Below the pieces are notes generated by a model, which worked only from the letters and a program-made list of their open reading frames with translations, searched no databases and was not told where the DNA came from. A program made the translations under genes and the position numbers. Shown one piece after another: positions 24,653 to 34,100 of a stretch of 40,535 bases of DNA (the first letter of the stretch is position 1; each line of letters begins with the position of its first letter). The stretch is from Aureispira sp. CCB-QB1 (GTDB lineage Bacteria > Bacteroidota > Bacteroidia > Chitinophagales > Saprospiraceae): the NCBI GenBank assembly GCA_945870185.1, contig CAMBRK010000035.1, forward strand, positions 1 through 40,535, written 5' to 3'.

Positions 24653-25009
24653 ATGCAAAATTTAGCTGAAAATCTTGAATTAATCATTGAAAAAACCAAA
24701 CGATTGGTCAATGAGTGTCAACTTTTAAAAGCTGAAAACGAAAAATTAGAAGTTCAATTAAGTCATCTAAAAGTAGAGGCTGATCAATATAAAAATATGG
24801 CGCAACAAAAAAACGCCATAGAGGAAGAAGAAATAGTGGAGGATAAAACAGAAAGCAAAATACAAGTAGATATTGAAGACCAAAATATAGCTGCAGTTCA
24901 GGACGGGCAAACCCCAGATAGTAAACAGCTAAAAATCAAACTGGACGAATTTATCGAAGACTTAGATCAATGTATTCAAATCATTCAATCCGGTGAGCAT
25001 GGAAAATAA
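24653..25009 (+). CDS. Small coiled-coil protein preceding zapA
   Basis: 118 residues. Residues about 1-65 are a strong amphipathic coiled coil ('MQNLAENLELIIEKTKRLV', 'QLLKAENEKLEVQLSHLKVE'), followed by an acidic linker and a short C-terminal helix ('LKIKLDEFIEDLDQCIQII'). Size, coiled coil and overlap with zapA suggest a division-associated partner of ZapA, comparable in character to ZapB, but sequence identity to ZapB cannot be judged here. ATG 24653 is preferred over TTG 24650. A TATCTTTG box directly before the ATG is probably chance, as it would leave no leader. Confidence 0.75.
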   Translation: MQNLAENLELIIEKTKRLVNECQLLKAENEKLEVQLSHLKVEADQYKNMAQQKNAIEEEEIVEDKTESKIQVDIEDQNIAAVQDGQTPDSKQLKIKLDEFIEDLDQCIQIIQSGEHGK

Positions 25010-25283
25010 TGAGACGAAAACAATTCAGATAACTGTAGCTGGTAGGACATTTCCCGTAAAGGCCACAAAGGATGAAGAAGTTGTGATGCGGAATCTAGAA
25101 ACTGAAATCAATGGTAAAATTCTGGAATTCCAGAAAATGTATCCCATGAGAGATAAGTTGGATTGTGTCATCATGACCGTGTTAACATACACTTATGATC
25201 TGCAAAATAAAAAAGATGATAACGATAAAGCCCAAATTGACCAAAAGGTCGATACTTTATTGACTTTATTAAGTGACATTTAA
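24999..25283 (+). CDS. zapA: Cell division protein ZapA
   Basis: 94 residues. ZapA proteins bind and bundle FtsZ filaments at mid-cell. The N-terminal β-hairpin ('KTIQITVAGRTFPVKATKDE') and the helix with 'MRNLETEINGKILEFQKMYP' followed by 'DKLDCVIMTVLTYTYDLQNK' match the family, as does the length. ATG 24999 lies within the last 11 bp of the upstream coiled-coil gene; a GTG six bases earlier is an alternative. The overlap implies translational coupling with the upstream protein. Confidence 0.88.
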   Translation: MENNETKTIQITVAGRTFPVKATKDEEVVMRNLETEINGKILEFQKMYPMRDKLDCVIMTVLTYTYDLQNKKDDNDKAQIDQKVDTLLTLLSDI

Positions 25284-25314
25284 TTATTAGGCTGCTGGAC
25301 GTTTATTTTCTTTC

Positions 25315-25424
25315 CTGAATCTCTTCCTATTGCTGAATAAAAGTGATTATTTTTGGTAATCCAATACATTCAGCGCAATAGCAAAGCCCATATTGGGTAT
25401 TATTCATTTTTAAAACTTATTCAG
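25315..25424 (+). ncRNA. Structured zapA-rny spacer, possible 6S-like RNA or rny leader
   Basis: Nested pairings fill this 144-bp spacer: CTGAAT (25315-25320) with ATTCAG (25419-25424). Inside that, CTATT-GCTGAAT (25327-25338) pairs with ATTCAGC-GCAATAG (25368-25381) apart from a two-base bulge. GATTA (25345-25349) pairs with TAATC (25357-25361). A small CCCA-TAT-TGGG hairpin (25387-25397) sits on the 3' side. A long terminal hairpin with a small hairpin on the 3' bubble strand next to zapA is reminiscent of 6S RNA. Against this, the closing helix is short and a TATTTTTG promoter box (25348-25355) lies in the loop. Confidence 0.3.
25348..25355 (+). promoter_or_regulatory. Possible -7 box for rny
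   Basis: TATTTTTG matches TAnnTTTG. The nearest upstream TTG leaves only 15 bp spacing, shorter than usual. If used, rny would have a leader of roughly 65 nt, and the frame extension back to TTG 25353 would not be translated. Confidence 0.4.
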
Positions 25425-25427
25425 AAT

Positions 25428-27077
25428 ATGGAGTCTATAATAGGACCAATTTTGGGTTTGTTAGTAGGAGGAGGAGCATCTTATTTTGTGGTCCAATCCA
25501 TTTTCAAATCCAGAGTAAAACAAGCCAACGACCAGGCTGATATTACATTAAAAGAGGCAGAACTTACTGCAAAAAGAAAAGTTGACGAGGCTGAAAACAA
25601 GGCCGAGAAAATTGTATCTAGAGCTGAACAGCAAAACGAATCTGTAAAACAGAAAAAAATTCAGGAAGCACGGGATAATTTTTCTAAATTGAAGTCCGAG
25701 TTTGAAGCTTGGAAAGCAGATCAAAAAGTAGAGATCAAAGAGCGGGAACTCACTGCAGTGGCACTCGAAAAAGAACTGAAAGTCAAACAAGATGCTATCC
25801 TTTATGAACTAGAATCCATCGAGACAAGAGAACAGGAAGTCAATGCTATCCGTGAAAATCTGGATGTTCAGATGAAAATAGTAGCCAAGAAAAAGGAAGA
25901 GTTGGATTCTGCCCATGACCGATTTATCAAGGAATTGGAGACGATATCCAAACTGACACAGCAGCAAGCCAAAGATCAATTGCTCGAAGCTGTAAAAGGA
26001 AAAGTGCAAAATGAAGCATTGGCTATAGAAAAAGAAGCCATCACTAATGCTCATACCAATGCTAATAAGGAAGCTAAGAAAATCGTCATTCAGACGATTC
26101 AACGTATGTGTGCTGAGTACACTATAGAAAATACGGTTTCTGTATTTAACTTGGAATCAGATGAAATCAAAGGACAAATCATAGGTCGTGAAGGTAGGAA
26201 TATCCGAGCTTTGGAAGCAGCTACGGGTGCGGAGATCGTAGTAGATGATACACCTGAAGCAATTGTCATCTCCAGCTTTGACCCTATCAGAAGAGAACTT
26301 TGTCGACTAGCGCTTAAGAAATTGGTAGCAGATGGTAGAATTCACCCTGCAAAAATCGAAGAAACCGTAGCCAAAGTTAAAAAGCAACTCGAAGAGCAAA
26401 TCATCGAGATAGGAGAGCGTACTATCATAGACTTGGATATTCATGGTTTGGCACCATACCTAGTCAAAATGGTAGGTAGAATGAGATTCAGATCATCTTA
26501 CGGTCAGAACCTTCTGAAGCACTCCATAGAAACAGCCAATTTATGCGCAACGATGGCGGCTGAACTAGGCCTCAATCCTAAACAGGTCAAAATGGCCAAA
26601 AGAGCCGGACTATTGCATGATATAGGTAAAGTAGCTGAAGAAGATTCTGAATTGTCGCATGCACTTCTCGGTATGGAGATATGCGAAAAGCATAAAGAAC
26701 ATGCGGTCATCCTCAATGCTGTAGGGGCACACCACGACGAGATCGAGATGAATAATATCATATCACCCATTGTACAGGCATGTGATGCGATCTCAGGCGC
26801 AAGACCGGGCGCAAGAAGAGAAATCCTAGAGAGTTATTTGAAGCGTATAGGAGAGTTGGAAGAACTAGCCTTATCTTATGACGGTGTACAAAAAGCTTAT
26901 GCGCTGCAAGCAGGTAGAGAGCTTAGAGTCATCGTAGAGTCTGAAAAAGTAACTGACCAATATGCAGATGACTTGGCATTTATCATCTCTCAAAAAATAC
27001 AAGATGAAATGCAGTATCCTGGACAAGTAAAAGTCACCGTCATCAGGGAAAAGCGAGCTACAGCATTCGCTAGATAA
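25428..27077 (+). CDS. rny: Ribonuclease Y
   Basis: Membrane-anchored endoribonuclease that initiates mRNA decay. 549 residues from ATG 25428. Residues about 1-22 are the membrane helix ('[19 protein letters not shown]'); about 25-240 a long coiled coil. About 245-310 is a KH domain with '[20 protein letters not shown]'. About 370-470 is an HD domain ('[20 protein letters not shown]', '[10 protein letters not shown]'). The C-terminus ends '[19 protein letters not shown]', as in the family. A 25-codon upstream extension from TTG 25353 would put charged sequence before the helix and overlaps a promoter box, so it was rejected. A terminator follows. Confidence 0.96.
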   Translation: MESIIGPILGLLVGGGASYFVVQSIFKSRVKQANDQADITLKEAELTAKRKVDEAENKAEKIVSRAEQQNESVKQKKIQEARDNFSKLKSEFEAWKADQKVEIKERELTAVALEKELKVKQDAILYELESIETREQEVNAIRENLDVQMKIVAKKKEELDSAHDRFIKELETISKLTQQQAKDQLLEAVKGKVQNEALAIEKEAITNAHTNANKEAKKIVIQTIQRMCAEYTIENTVSVFNLESDEIKGQIIGREGRNIRALEAATGAEIVVDDTPEAIVISSFDPIRRELCRLALKKLVADGRIHPAKIEETVAKVKKQLEEQIIEIGERTIIDLDIHGLAPYLVKMVGRMRFRSSYGQNLLKHSIETANLCATMAAELGLNPKQVKMAKRAGLLHDIGKVAEEDSELSHALLGMEICEKHKEHAVILNAVGAHHDEIEMNNIISPIVQACDAISGARPGARREILESYLKRIGELEELALSYDGVQKAYALQAGRELRVIVESEKVTDQYADDLAFIISQKIQDEMQYPGQVKVTVIREKRATAFAR

Positions 27078-27101
27078 TAAGATACTTTGTAAACATTTTA
27101 A

Positions 27102-27138
27102 AAAAGGGCGCAGGATTAGATTCTGTGCCCTTTTCTTA
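27102..27138 (+). terminator. Terminator after rny
   Basis: AAAAGGGCGCAG (27102-27113) pairs with CTGTGCCCTTTT (27123-27134), with one G-U pair and a 9-nt loop. The T-rich 3' side continues as CTTATT. Confidence 0.8.
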
Positions 27139-27262
27139 TTAAATGGTCAAATATTGGAAAATAAAATGAAAATATATTATAAAATGTTTTGCACTTTTGG
27201 TGTAAGTGTTATTTCACACTAAGATTTTATATCTATATCAAAATTTTACCATTTTTTAATCA

Positions 27263-28219
27263 TTGAAGCACACACATGAGAAAGTTTTACTTGTTTTTTT
27301 TTGTTTAGCATGTTATGCTTCCCTATATGGGCAATGTGGTTGGGCAGGCAATATGAATTATCCAACTGGTCCTATAAATCAAGGAAGTGGATATGAAGTT
27401 TTTGTCCAAGTTCGGCAAGACGGTGTTACTAATCCTGGAGGTCAAGGAGCAAATATTAATGGTTTTGTACATAGAGGGACAGTTTCTAATTTTGGAGGTT
27501 CATGGTCTAAGATTCAAACATCACCCATGAGTTATCATTCTGATACAGGTAATAACGATGTTTATGTTCTTAATATCGGTCCTTCTTTAACACAAGGATT
27601 GTATGAATATACATGTTATTGTACATGCAATAGCTCAGCACAAAGTTGGGTTGGTGGTTTGAATGCACAATTAACTGTAAACGCTCCACTACTTGTAAAA
27701 TACCAAAACTTTAATGTGAGCAGAAAGTCATCTGTAAACTACTTACAATGGACCACCGCCTCTGAAACCAATAATGAATATTTTGAAGTACAACATAGTA
27801 CTGACGGTCGTCATTTTGCAGCAGTAGGTCAGGTTAAAGGTTATGGCAATAGCAATATGGACAGAGATTATAATTTTAGTCATAAAGAGTCAGGAACAGC
27901 TGTATCCTATTACAGACTCAAGCAAGTAGATTTTGATGGCAAATATGAATATTCGGGTATTATTTCAGTTCGATCCGAAAATGATCGTTTGGATGAAAGT
28001 ATAGCTGTGAGTCCAAATCCTGTGGCCGACTTTTTATTTGTTAACGGTATATCAGAACAAGCTGAGTACATAGTTACCGATTTTTCAGGTAGACAATTGA
28101 TGACTGGTTCAGTTGTTTCAGGACAAGGTTTGGATGTTGCTACATTGTCATCAGGATTTTATACATTGATCGTTCAAGAAGGAGCTCAAAAATCAGCTCA
28201 TAAATGGATTAAAAAATAA
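27263..28219 (+). CDS. T9SS type A sorting-domain protein, start uncertain because of a T9 tract
   Basis: Exported protein of unknown function, 318 residues from TTG 27263. Signal peptide ('LLVFFCLACYASLYG'), then a β-rich domain (about 24-145, 'CGWAGNMNYPTGPINQGSGY'). A fibronectin-like linker domain common in T9SS cargo follows ('YFEVQHSTDGRHFAAVG', 'SYYRLKQVDFDGKYEYSG'). The last part is the T9SS domain ('IAVSPNPVADFLFV', 'ATLSSGFYTLIV'). The start is odd: ATG 27276 begins the more natural MRKFYLFFF signal peptide but is out of frame. Nine T's at 27294-27302 separate it from the main frame; ten T's would join them. Either TTG is used or the gene is switched by slippage. Confidence 0.8.
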   Translation: MKHTHEKVLLVFFCLACYASLYGQCGWAGNMNYPTGPINQGSGYEVFVQVRQDGVTNPGGQGANINGFVHRGTVSNFGGSWSKIQTSPMSYHSDTGNNDVYVLNIGPSLTQGLYEYTCYCTCNSSAQSWVGGLNAQLTVNAPLLVKYQNFNVSRKSSVNYLQWTTASETNNEYFEVQHSTDGRHFAAVGQVKGYGNSNMDRDYNFSHKESGTAVSYYRLKQVDFDGKYEYSGIISVRSENDRLDESIAVSPNPVADFLFVNGISEQAEYIVTDFSGRQLMTGSVVSGQGLDVATLSSGFYTLIVQEGAQKSAHKWIKK

Positions 28220-28228
28220 GTTAAGGTT

Positions 28229-29128
28229 TTATTCATAATTCCACTTACTTATACGAAGCTGGTATCTTTTTTCACTAACATTCCAAAGGGATGGATCGAA
28301 AGTAGATTCCAGCTTTTCTTCTTCCATATCATTGAACATGCTTTCAAAAAAATCTATGGAAGTTGCCTTTTCTATGTCATTAATAGCGACCATAAAATTT
28401 TGTAAAGGCTTATCTGTCATTTCATGAGGAATGATGAAGCCAATGGCTTTTTTATTTTTATAATCCAGTAGGACCTTGTAAAAGGCAGAAGGTACGGTGA
28501 CTTGATTACTTTTACCGATGGTTTTGATAGGATTGCTGAGGATGGGACCTGTGATGACATAAAGGGTTTCTGCTTTGTAGGTCCAATCTCGGATATTTTC
28601 TTCTAGTTCTTTCCACACACCATTATTAAACTGTCGAAGCTGTGGCGACATATTACTCATATAAAACGTCTCTCGCATAGCTATCTCATCAAAAGCCATA
28701 TCTCCTGCAGGTACCATATGTCCACGCGTATATCCGGAACCACTGTAATCGTTGTGTCTTGCCGAATGAGTGGTGACCAACGGATCTTCTGAAAATTCTT
28801 TATGGCGAGGTACATTGGGCGCATTGAGCATATTTCTATCCATCATATAGGCTGTCCATTCTGATTGTTCATGATCTTCCATATATGAAATACTGTAATA
28901 TGTATGATGAACCAATTCACCTTGCTGAGATGGTAAATAAGTACGGGCTGTTTCATCATTGGGGCCGAATACATCAACCGGTTTTGTCGGTTGGGAAGTA
29001 AATTTTTCGTTGACGTACCAAATCCCACCCATAAGCATAGCCGTAATCAGTATGAGCAACATGACCAATCTGAATGTTGTTTGGAGTCCTTTGCCTTGCT
29101 TAGCGTGATTTTGTCTGAACTGTGCCAT
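28229..29128 (-). CDS. Membrane-anchored DNA/RNA non-specific endonuclease (NUC1 / ββα-Me family)
   Basis: 299 residues. An N-terminal membrane helix at about 20-38 ('RLVMLLILITAMLMGGIWYV') without an obvious cleavage site suggests anchoring with the nuclease domain outside the cytoplasm. The NUC1 signature is clear: 'SGYTRGHMVPAGDM' with catalytic His137, preceded by 'SARHNDY', and 'MSNMSPQLRQFNNGVW' supplying the metal-binding Asn near 168. Later 'LYVITGPIL' is also typical. Expected activity is metal-dependent cleavage of DNA and RNA, perhaps for nutrient recovery. Its ATG shares one base with the stop of lysC (TAATG), so it is translationally coupled to aspartate kinase. Confidence 0.9.
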   Translation of the reverse strand: MAQFRQNHAKQGKGLQTTFRLVMLLILITAMLMGGIWYVNEKFTSQPTKPVDVFGPNDETARTYLPSQQGELVHHTYYSISYMEDHEQSEWTAYMMDRNMLNAPNVPRHKEFSEDPLVTTHSARHNDYSGSGYTRGHMVPAGDMAFDEIAMRETFYMSNMSPQLRQFNNGVWKELEENIRDWTYKAETLYVITGPILSNPIKTIGKSNQVTVPSAFYKVLLDYKNKKAIGFIIPHEMTDKPLQNFMVAINDIEKATSIDFFESMFNDMEEEKLESTFDPSLWNVSEKRYQLRISKWNYE

Positions 29129-30429
29129 TATACGTTGGGATTATCTTTGCGTTTCATCTTGGGTAGGTTCCTGACTACGATTTGTACGGTTTCGGAAAGA
29201 CGCTCTTCAAAGAGTACCAATTTATTCTCTTTCATATCCTTGAGGACATCTTCATTGAAATGTCTGATCGTGATGAGTTCTAGATCATTGTCAGCCACCA
29301 TTTTAAATTCTGAACCGAGTTCTTTTTCAAATTTTTTGATTCTATCAGGAACTGTATTGACACAAACAGAAAAACTAATGGCCGTATTTCTCATCATATT
29401 TACCTTAAGTCTGCACTTGGCTAAAAGCGCAAAAATCATACTTAAATGATGTTCTGCGGCAAACGAAAAGTCATTAGTAGAGATATGCAATAAAGATTGA
29501 TCAGGTTCAATGACGATGACCGGCGGGTAGCTGAGTTCCTTTTCATCACTGATGATCGTACCTTCACTTTTGGGATCCAAAAATGGACGTACATACAGTG
29601 GGATTTGTTTGTTTTGTAACGGTTTTATAGTCTTTGGGTGGATCACCTTGGCTCCATAGTAAGTCATTTCTATGGCTTCCTTGTACGAAAGCCTAGGCAA
29701 CATGATCACTTCGTCAAAAATACGGGGATCACCTGTCAATACTCCCGGTACATCTTTCCATATGTGCATACTGGAAGCATCCAAACAGTAAGACATGATG
29801 GCTGCGGTATAATCTGAACCTTCTCTACCTAGTGTAGTGGTAAAGTTTTCAGTGGTACTTCCTATAAAACCTTGCGTCACGAGGTGATTGTACTTTTCGA
29901 AAAGTGGTTTGGTTTTATTTTGGGCATTTTTCTGGGTGACATCCCAAATAATCTTGGCATCTCTATAGGTATTGTCTGTCAGGATGATATCCCGCACATC
30001 CATCCACGCAGTATTGATTTTAAGATAATTGAGATAGTGATTCAGGATTTTGGAAGATAACATTTCTCCAATAGAAACGATTTGGTCATAGGTATAATCA
30101 TAGTCTTCATGAGGTGGTTCTTCTAGTATCCACTCTATTTCCACAAAGGTATCATTAATATCATCGGTGACTTCATTATTGGCAGGAAACAACTGATTGA
30201 TCAGGTCAAAGTGATTGTTTTTTATTTCTTCCAACAGGTTATTGACTTTCCCATCCTGAGCATAATAACTTTTGACTACTTCTTCCAAAGCATTGGTCGT
30301 TTTGCCCATGGCAGACACCACTACAATGAGTTTGTCTTGTTGGTACAATTTTAAAATCTCACCTACGTTTTTGAAACCATTAGCATCTTTAACTGAAGCC
30401 CCACCAAATTTAAATACCTTAATTTGCAT
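29128..30429 (-). CDS. lysC: Aspartate kinase
   Basis: Phosphorylates aspartate, the first committed step to lysine, threonine, methionine and isoleucine. 433 residues from ATG 30429. Motifs: 'MQIKVFKFGGASVKDANGF' at the N-terminus (KFGGxS), 'IVVVSAMGKTTNAL', 'TTLGREGSDYTAAI' (nucleotide/aspartate site) and 'IHPKTIKPLQNKQIPLYVRP'. About residues 300-430 are ACT regulatory domains. There is no homoserine dehydrogenase domain, so it is monofunctional. A longer frame to 30522 exists, but its extra 31 codons look unlike protein and include a promoter box. The symbol is by role; the isoenzyme type (lysC versus thrA-like) cannot be fixed. Confidence 0.92.
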   Translation of the reverse strand: MQIKVFKFGGASVKDANGFKNVGEILKLYQQDKLIVVVSAMGKTTNALEEVVKSYYAQDGKVNNLLEEIKNNHFDLINQLFPANNEVTDDINDTFVEIEWILEEPPHEDYDYTYDQIVSIGEMLSSKILNHYLNYLKINTAWMDVRDIILTDNTYRDAKIIWDVTQKNAQNKTKPLFEKYNHLVTQGFIGSTTENFTTTLGREGSDYTAAIMSYCLDASSMHIWKDVPGVLTGDPRIFDEVIMLPRLSYKEAIEMTYYGAKVIHPKTIKPLQNKQIPLYVRPFLDPKSEGTIISDEKELSYPPVIVIEPDQSLLHISTNDFSFAAEHHLSMIFALLAKCRLKVNMMRNTAISFSVCVNTVPDRIKKFEKELGSEFKMVADNDLELITIRHFNEDVLKDMKENKLVLFEERLSETVQIVVRNLPKMKRKDNPNV

Positions 30430-30458
30430 CTCTAGATTAATGTTTTTTGATCCAACCG

Positions 30459-30466
30459 CAAAAATA
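30459..30466 (-). promoter_or_regulatory. -7 promoter box for lysC-nuclease operon
   Basis: CAAAAATA on plus reads TATTTTTG on minus, a TAnnTTTG match 29 bp before the lysC ATG at 30429. It lies inside the longest possible lysC frame and so supports the shorter start. Confidence 0.55.
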
Positions 30467-30568
30467 CCATAAAAATTAAAATTACAGATGAAATCTAATA
30501 AATCCGCAGGATAATAATCCAAACCAACAACTTGTTCGGCCGGAGAAGTATGACACTTATTATTGTAA

Positions 30569-30860
30569 GCAGGTGCTCCAATTATTAATGCGAACGGTAA
30601 TTATATAAATGTGGATGCTCCAATGGTTAATGCGGACGCTCATTCTATAAATGCAGGTGCCCCAATTGTTAATGCGGACGCTCATTCTATAAATGCGAGT
30701 GCTCCAAATGTTAATGCGAACGGTAACTTTATAAATGCGGGTGCTCCAATTGTTAATGCACACGCTAATTCTATAATATCACATAGCTATTCCATAAAGT
30801 CACACTCTAATTCCATAAAATCACACGCTAATTCCATAAAATCTCATAGGTATATGAAAT
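30569..30860. repeat. 21-bp tandem repeat array C (about 14 units, partly a 42-bp higher-order repeat)
   Basis: Contiguous 21-bp units from 30569. In the first ten, units of type GCGGGTGCTCCAATTGTTAA alternate with type GCGGACGCTCATTCTATAAA, giving a 42-bp super-period. The last four switch to TCACACGCTAATTCCATAAA. No spacers interrupt the units. Both strands stay open across most of the array (plus-strand frame of period-7 residues such as 'GAPIVNADAHSINA'), which follows automatically from a stop-free 21-bp unit. I regard it as a non-coding repeat; a secreted repeat peptide cannot be excluded, but no signal sequence is seen. Confidence 0.9.
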
Positions 30861-31027
30861 ATGTAGGAAGTTAGTGATGACCAACATCAAGATCAAATGA
30901 TTTCACTTACTTAATTGTTGCAACAAATATGTTATCAGACTTTATTACATTCGACATTTATTGTATATGTAAAATAAAAATATAAAAATTACCCCTATCA
31001 AAATTTTTAAGTTTGGTAATGGTCACT

Positions 31028-31035
31028 TATCTTTG
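31028..31035 (+). promoter_or_regulatory. -7 promoter box for the metalloprotease gene
   Basis: TATCTTTG matches TAnnTTTG and would give a leader of about 130 nt to ATG 31172. The stretch from 30870 to here holds no gene. Confidence 0.5.
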
Positions 31036-31171
31036 TATCGATAAAAATTTTTCTACATTCCTATTTTTAGTTTACTACAGCTTCCGGTAAAAAAACGACC
31101 CCAATTCCGATTCTGATGTGACTACCAAAAAGATGGAGAAACTTATTTTTTTATTTTTTAAATTTTTTATC

Positions 31172-34100
31172 ATGAAATCAACAAAATTTTCTTTTTTTCT
31201 GATTTTCTTTTTGATCTCCTTTATGGGGATTAATGAGTTAAAATCTCAACATTTTAAATGTGGGACACCACCACCTACGGAAGCACAACGGGCTGAAATC
31301 ATACGTAGATTGAGGCTTAATGATGCCAGTAGGAATACAGGTTGTACTGATCCAGTGAACAATAGTACTAAAACTTATAAGCTAATCTTAGAATATGCAG
31401 TAAAAAATGGCGTGCATTTTTTAAGCCAATCTGATAAGACAAATATCGAAAACCATTTAAACAGCACCTTTTCTACAGTTAATGTTAGTTTTCAAATTTC
31501 TTATTGGCCTGTAATGTGCGACAATTGTGACCTTTATGATAAGGGGAATTGGGGGAGAGATAATCCACTTGACAATAATATAGATTTTAAAGATTGTTTA
31601 TGGGGACGGCTTACTGCCGGAAATGTAGATGGCGGAGGTGGTGTAGGCAATTACGAAGGTAGGTTTGTAAGCACGAAAGATTTATCAACAATAGCCCATG
31701 AATTAGGACATGCTCTTGGTCTACGACATACATTCGATAATTTCTCTGACGTCAATTCACAAAATAACGAAAATGTTTTCCAAGACAATAGAGCAGGTTG
31801 TCCATGTAATTGTAGGCTTAAAGGTGATTATATTTGTGATACACAAGTTGATCCTTATGTGTTTAGAAATGATAATTGGAATACACAAATGTTCAATAGT
31901 GCTCCTTATCTGGCAGGAACATTAACTGCAAATAATCCTACCATGAATAGGGTAAATTCATTTTCTCCTGGAAATTGTATCTTATCATCATTAAACACCA
32001 ATGTATATCATGTAGCAACTGAATTTGCTGTATCTGCTACAGGTAGTTATACATTCAATTCAACATTATTTGCGGGATCTGGCTCAGGCGGTTCACTCTA
32101 TTTATATGAAGATTCATTTAACCCTTCAACGCCATGTGCAAATTTATTACAAATAGCTGTTGGTACAGATAACTTGATAAGGATTTTAACAGCAGGCGTC
32201 AATTATATTTTGGTTGTAGCAGCTAACGTAAATGGAGATGTAGGAAATTATAGGGTAAAAATGGACCCCATCGCGGGGCAAATCATTTCTTCTGCTAAAA
32301 CAACACAACTTGGGTTAATTAATCTTGATGACATTCAAGATCAATGCGGTACTATTTACTCCAAATTAAACATAAATGAAAACCAAGTTCTTAACAATCT
32401 TATGTCATATCACAACCAAAGTAATTTGACACCAGGTCAAGGATCATTTATTAAGTTATGGAATTTAGGTAAGCCATGGGAGACCAGTGGGTCTGCACCT
32501 CCAAATGCAGGACCAGGTATGGATCCTGGCTTTGTAGTAAATAGCCCTATGACCATATCAAGTCCAATGAACCTCACAGGAGATATCATTGTTAATAGCC
32601 ATCTGACTATAAGTAATACTGTCTTAGGTTTTATGCAGGATAAAGGTATTATAATCAATGCAGGAGGCGCCATCACTGTAGACAATAGTCATCTGATTCC
32701 TTATTCAGGTGCTGGATGCTTTCCTCAGGCACAATACTGGAAGGGAATAGAAGTCAAAACACCGTCGAAAGTTCGAATTATGATCAAAAACAATAGTGTT
32801 ATTGATAGGGCTTTCACTGCGATTAAGGGCCACAATTGTAATATAGAAGGTTATATAATTACTGGATCTAGAATAAATAGTTATAACTATACTTCTTTAG
32901 ATATTCTGAATAATGCAGGATACTTTCAAGTAATTGAAAGGTGTATTATTAATGGTAAAATAGCATTTGAAAACTCCATAGATGGCTTACGTATCTCAAG
33001 TTCAAGTGTAACTGGACCATTATTTAAAGTTAAAAGTGCGACGCTAACAATTTTGGGTTCTAAAATATATTCACCTTTGGAGATTGAAAACATGGGAAGT
33101 CACACAGTGAGACTTTACAACAGTACTTTTTTCAATTTTGTAAACGCAAATCCTTTGAATGGAAAAGGTGTAGTCAGAGACAATACTTTTAATACTAGCG
33201 TGAATACATTTTTTAATACTTTGGATTTGGATATGTATAACAATACTTTTGAAGGTAATGACGGACCTACTATACTTGGATTTAGGCCAATAAATGTGCT
33301 TCTTTTTAAAAACAGTATGAGTAGTGCAAGATATGGTATTCAAAATGCTAACTTTTTTAGTAATACCCGTATAGAATGTAACAACTTCTTAACTCAAGGA
33401 ACCAATGACCTATTTTTAAGGGAACCCATAGCCACCTTCCAAGGAAACCTATCCCTCGCCGCAGGTAACTCCTTCTCCCGAACACCCAATCTCGAAGTCA
33501 ATTATTCAGGTGGCCCTGAAATAAAATATCATTTTAGGGATAATAACACAGAAGAACCGCTCAGAATTACACCAATTTCTAATTTTAGCCCCATAAGGAT
33601 TGACAACAAATTACCATCAGCCTGTGATATAAAATATCCTGACACTCCACCTATACCAGATCACTGCAATAACGAAATCAAAGATGGTGACGAAACGGGT
33701 GTAGATTGTGGTGGCTCTTGCCCTAGATACCCCGATACCCCTGTCATCATCACACCTTCCAACTGTATCAATGGTATACAGGATCAGGGCGAGACGGGCA
33801 TAGACTGTGGTGGACCATGTCCTCCTTGTCTGGTATCGTGCTCCAATGGTATCCAGGATAATGGAGAGTATGGAGTGGACTGTGGTGGACCTTGTCCGCC
33901 ATGTGTCAGTAGCACACCGCCTACCTGTACAGACGGTATTATGAATGGCAACGAATCAGGTATAGACTGTGGTGGCTCATGTCCACCATGCGGATACTAT
34001 CCACCTATCGGTGGTAGTAGTGGAGGCAATGGTGAGACGGGTGGAAGCTCAGGCAAATATACTAAAGGAGACCATACCGCCTTCATACAGCAGCTCAATG

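Noticed and set aside
25353-25427. N-terminal extension of RNase Y from TTG
   Set aside because: RNase Y begins directly with its membrane helix; the extension lies in structured, promoter-containing sequence.
30430-30522. N-terminal extension of aspartate kinase
   Set aside because: The family begins at MQIKVFKFGG; the extension overlaps a TATTTTTG promoter box on the minus strand.
30560-30874. Overlapping ORFs on both strands over array C
   Set aside because: Open on both strands because of the 21-bp period; no signal peptide or ribosome-binding context.
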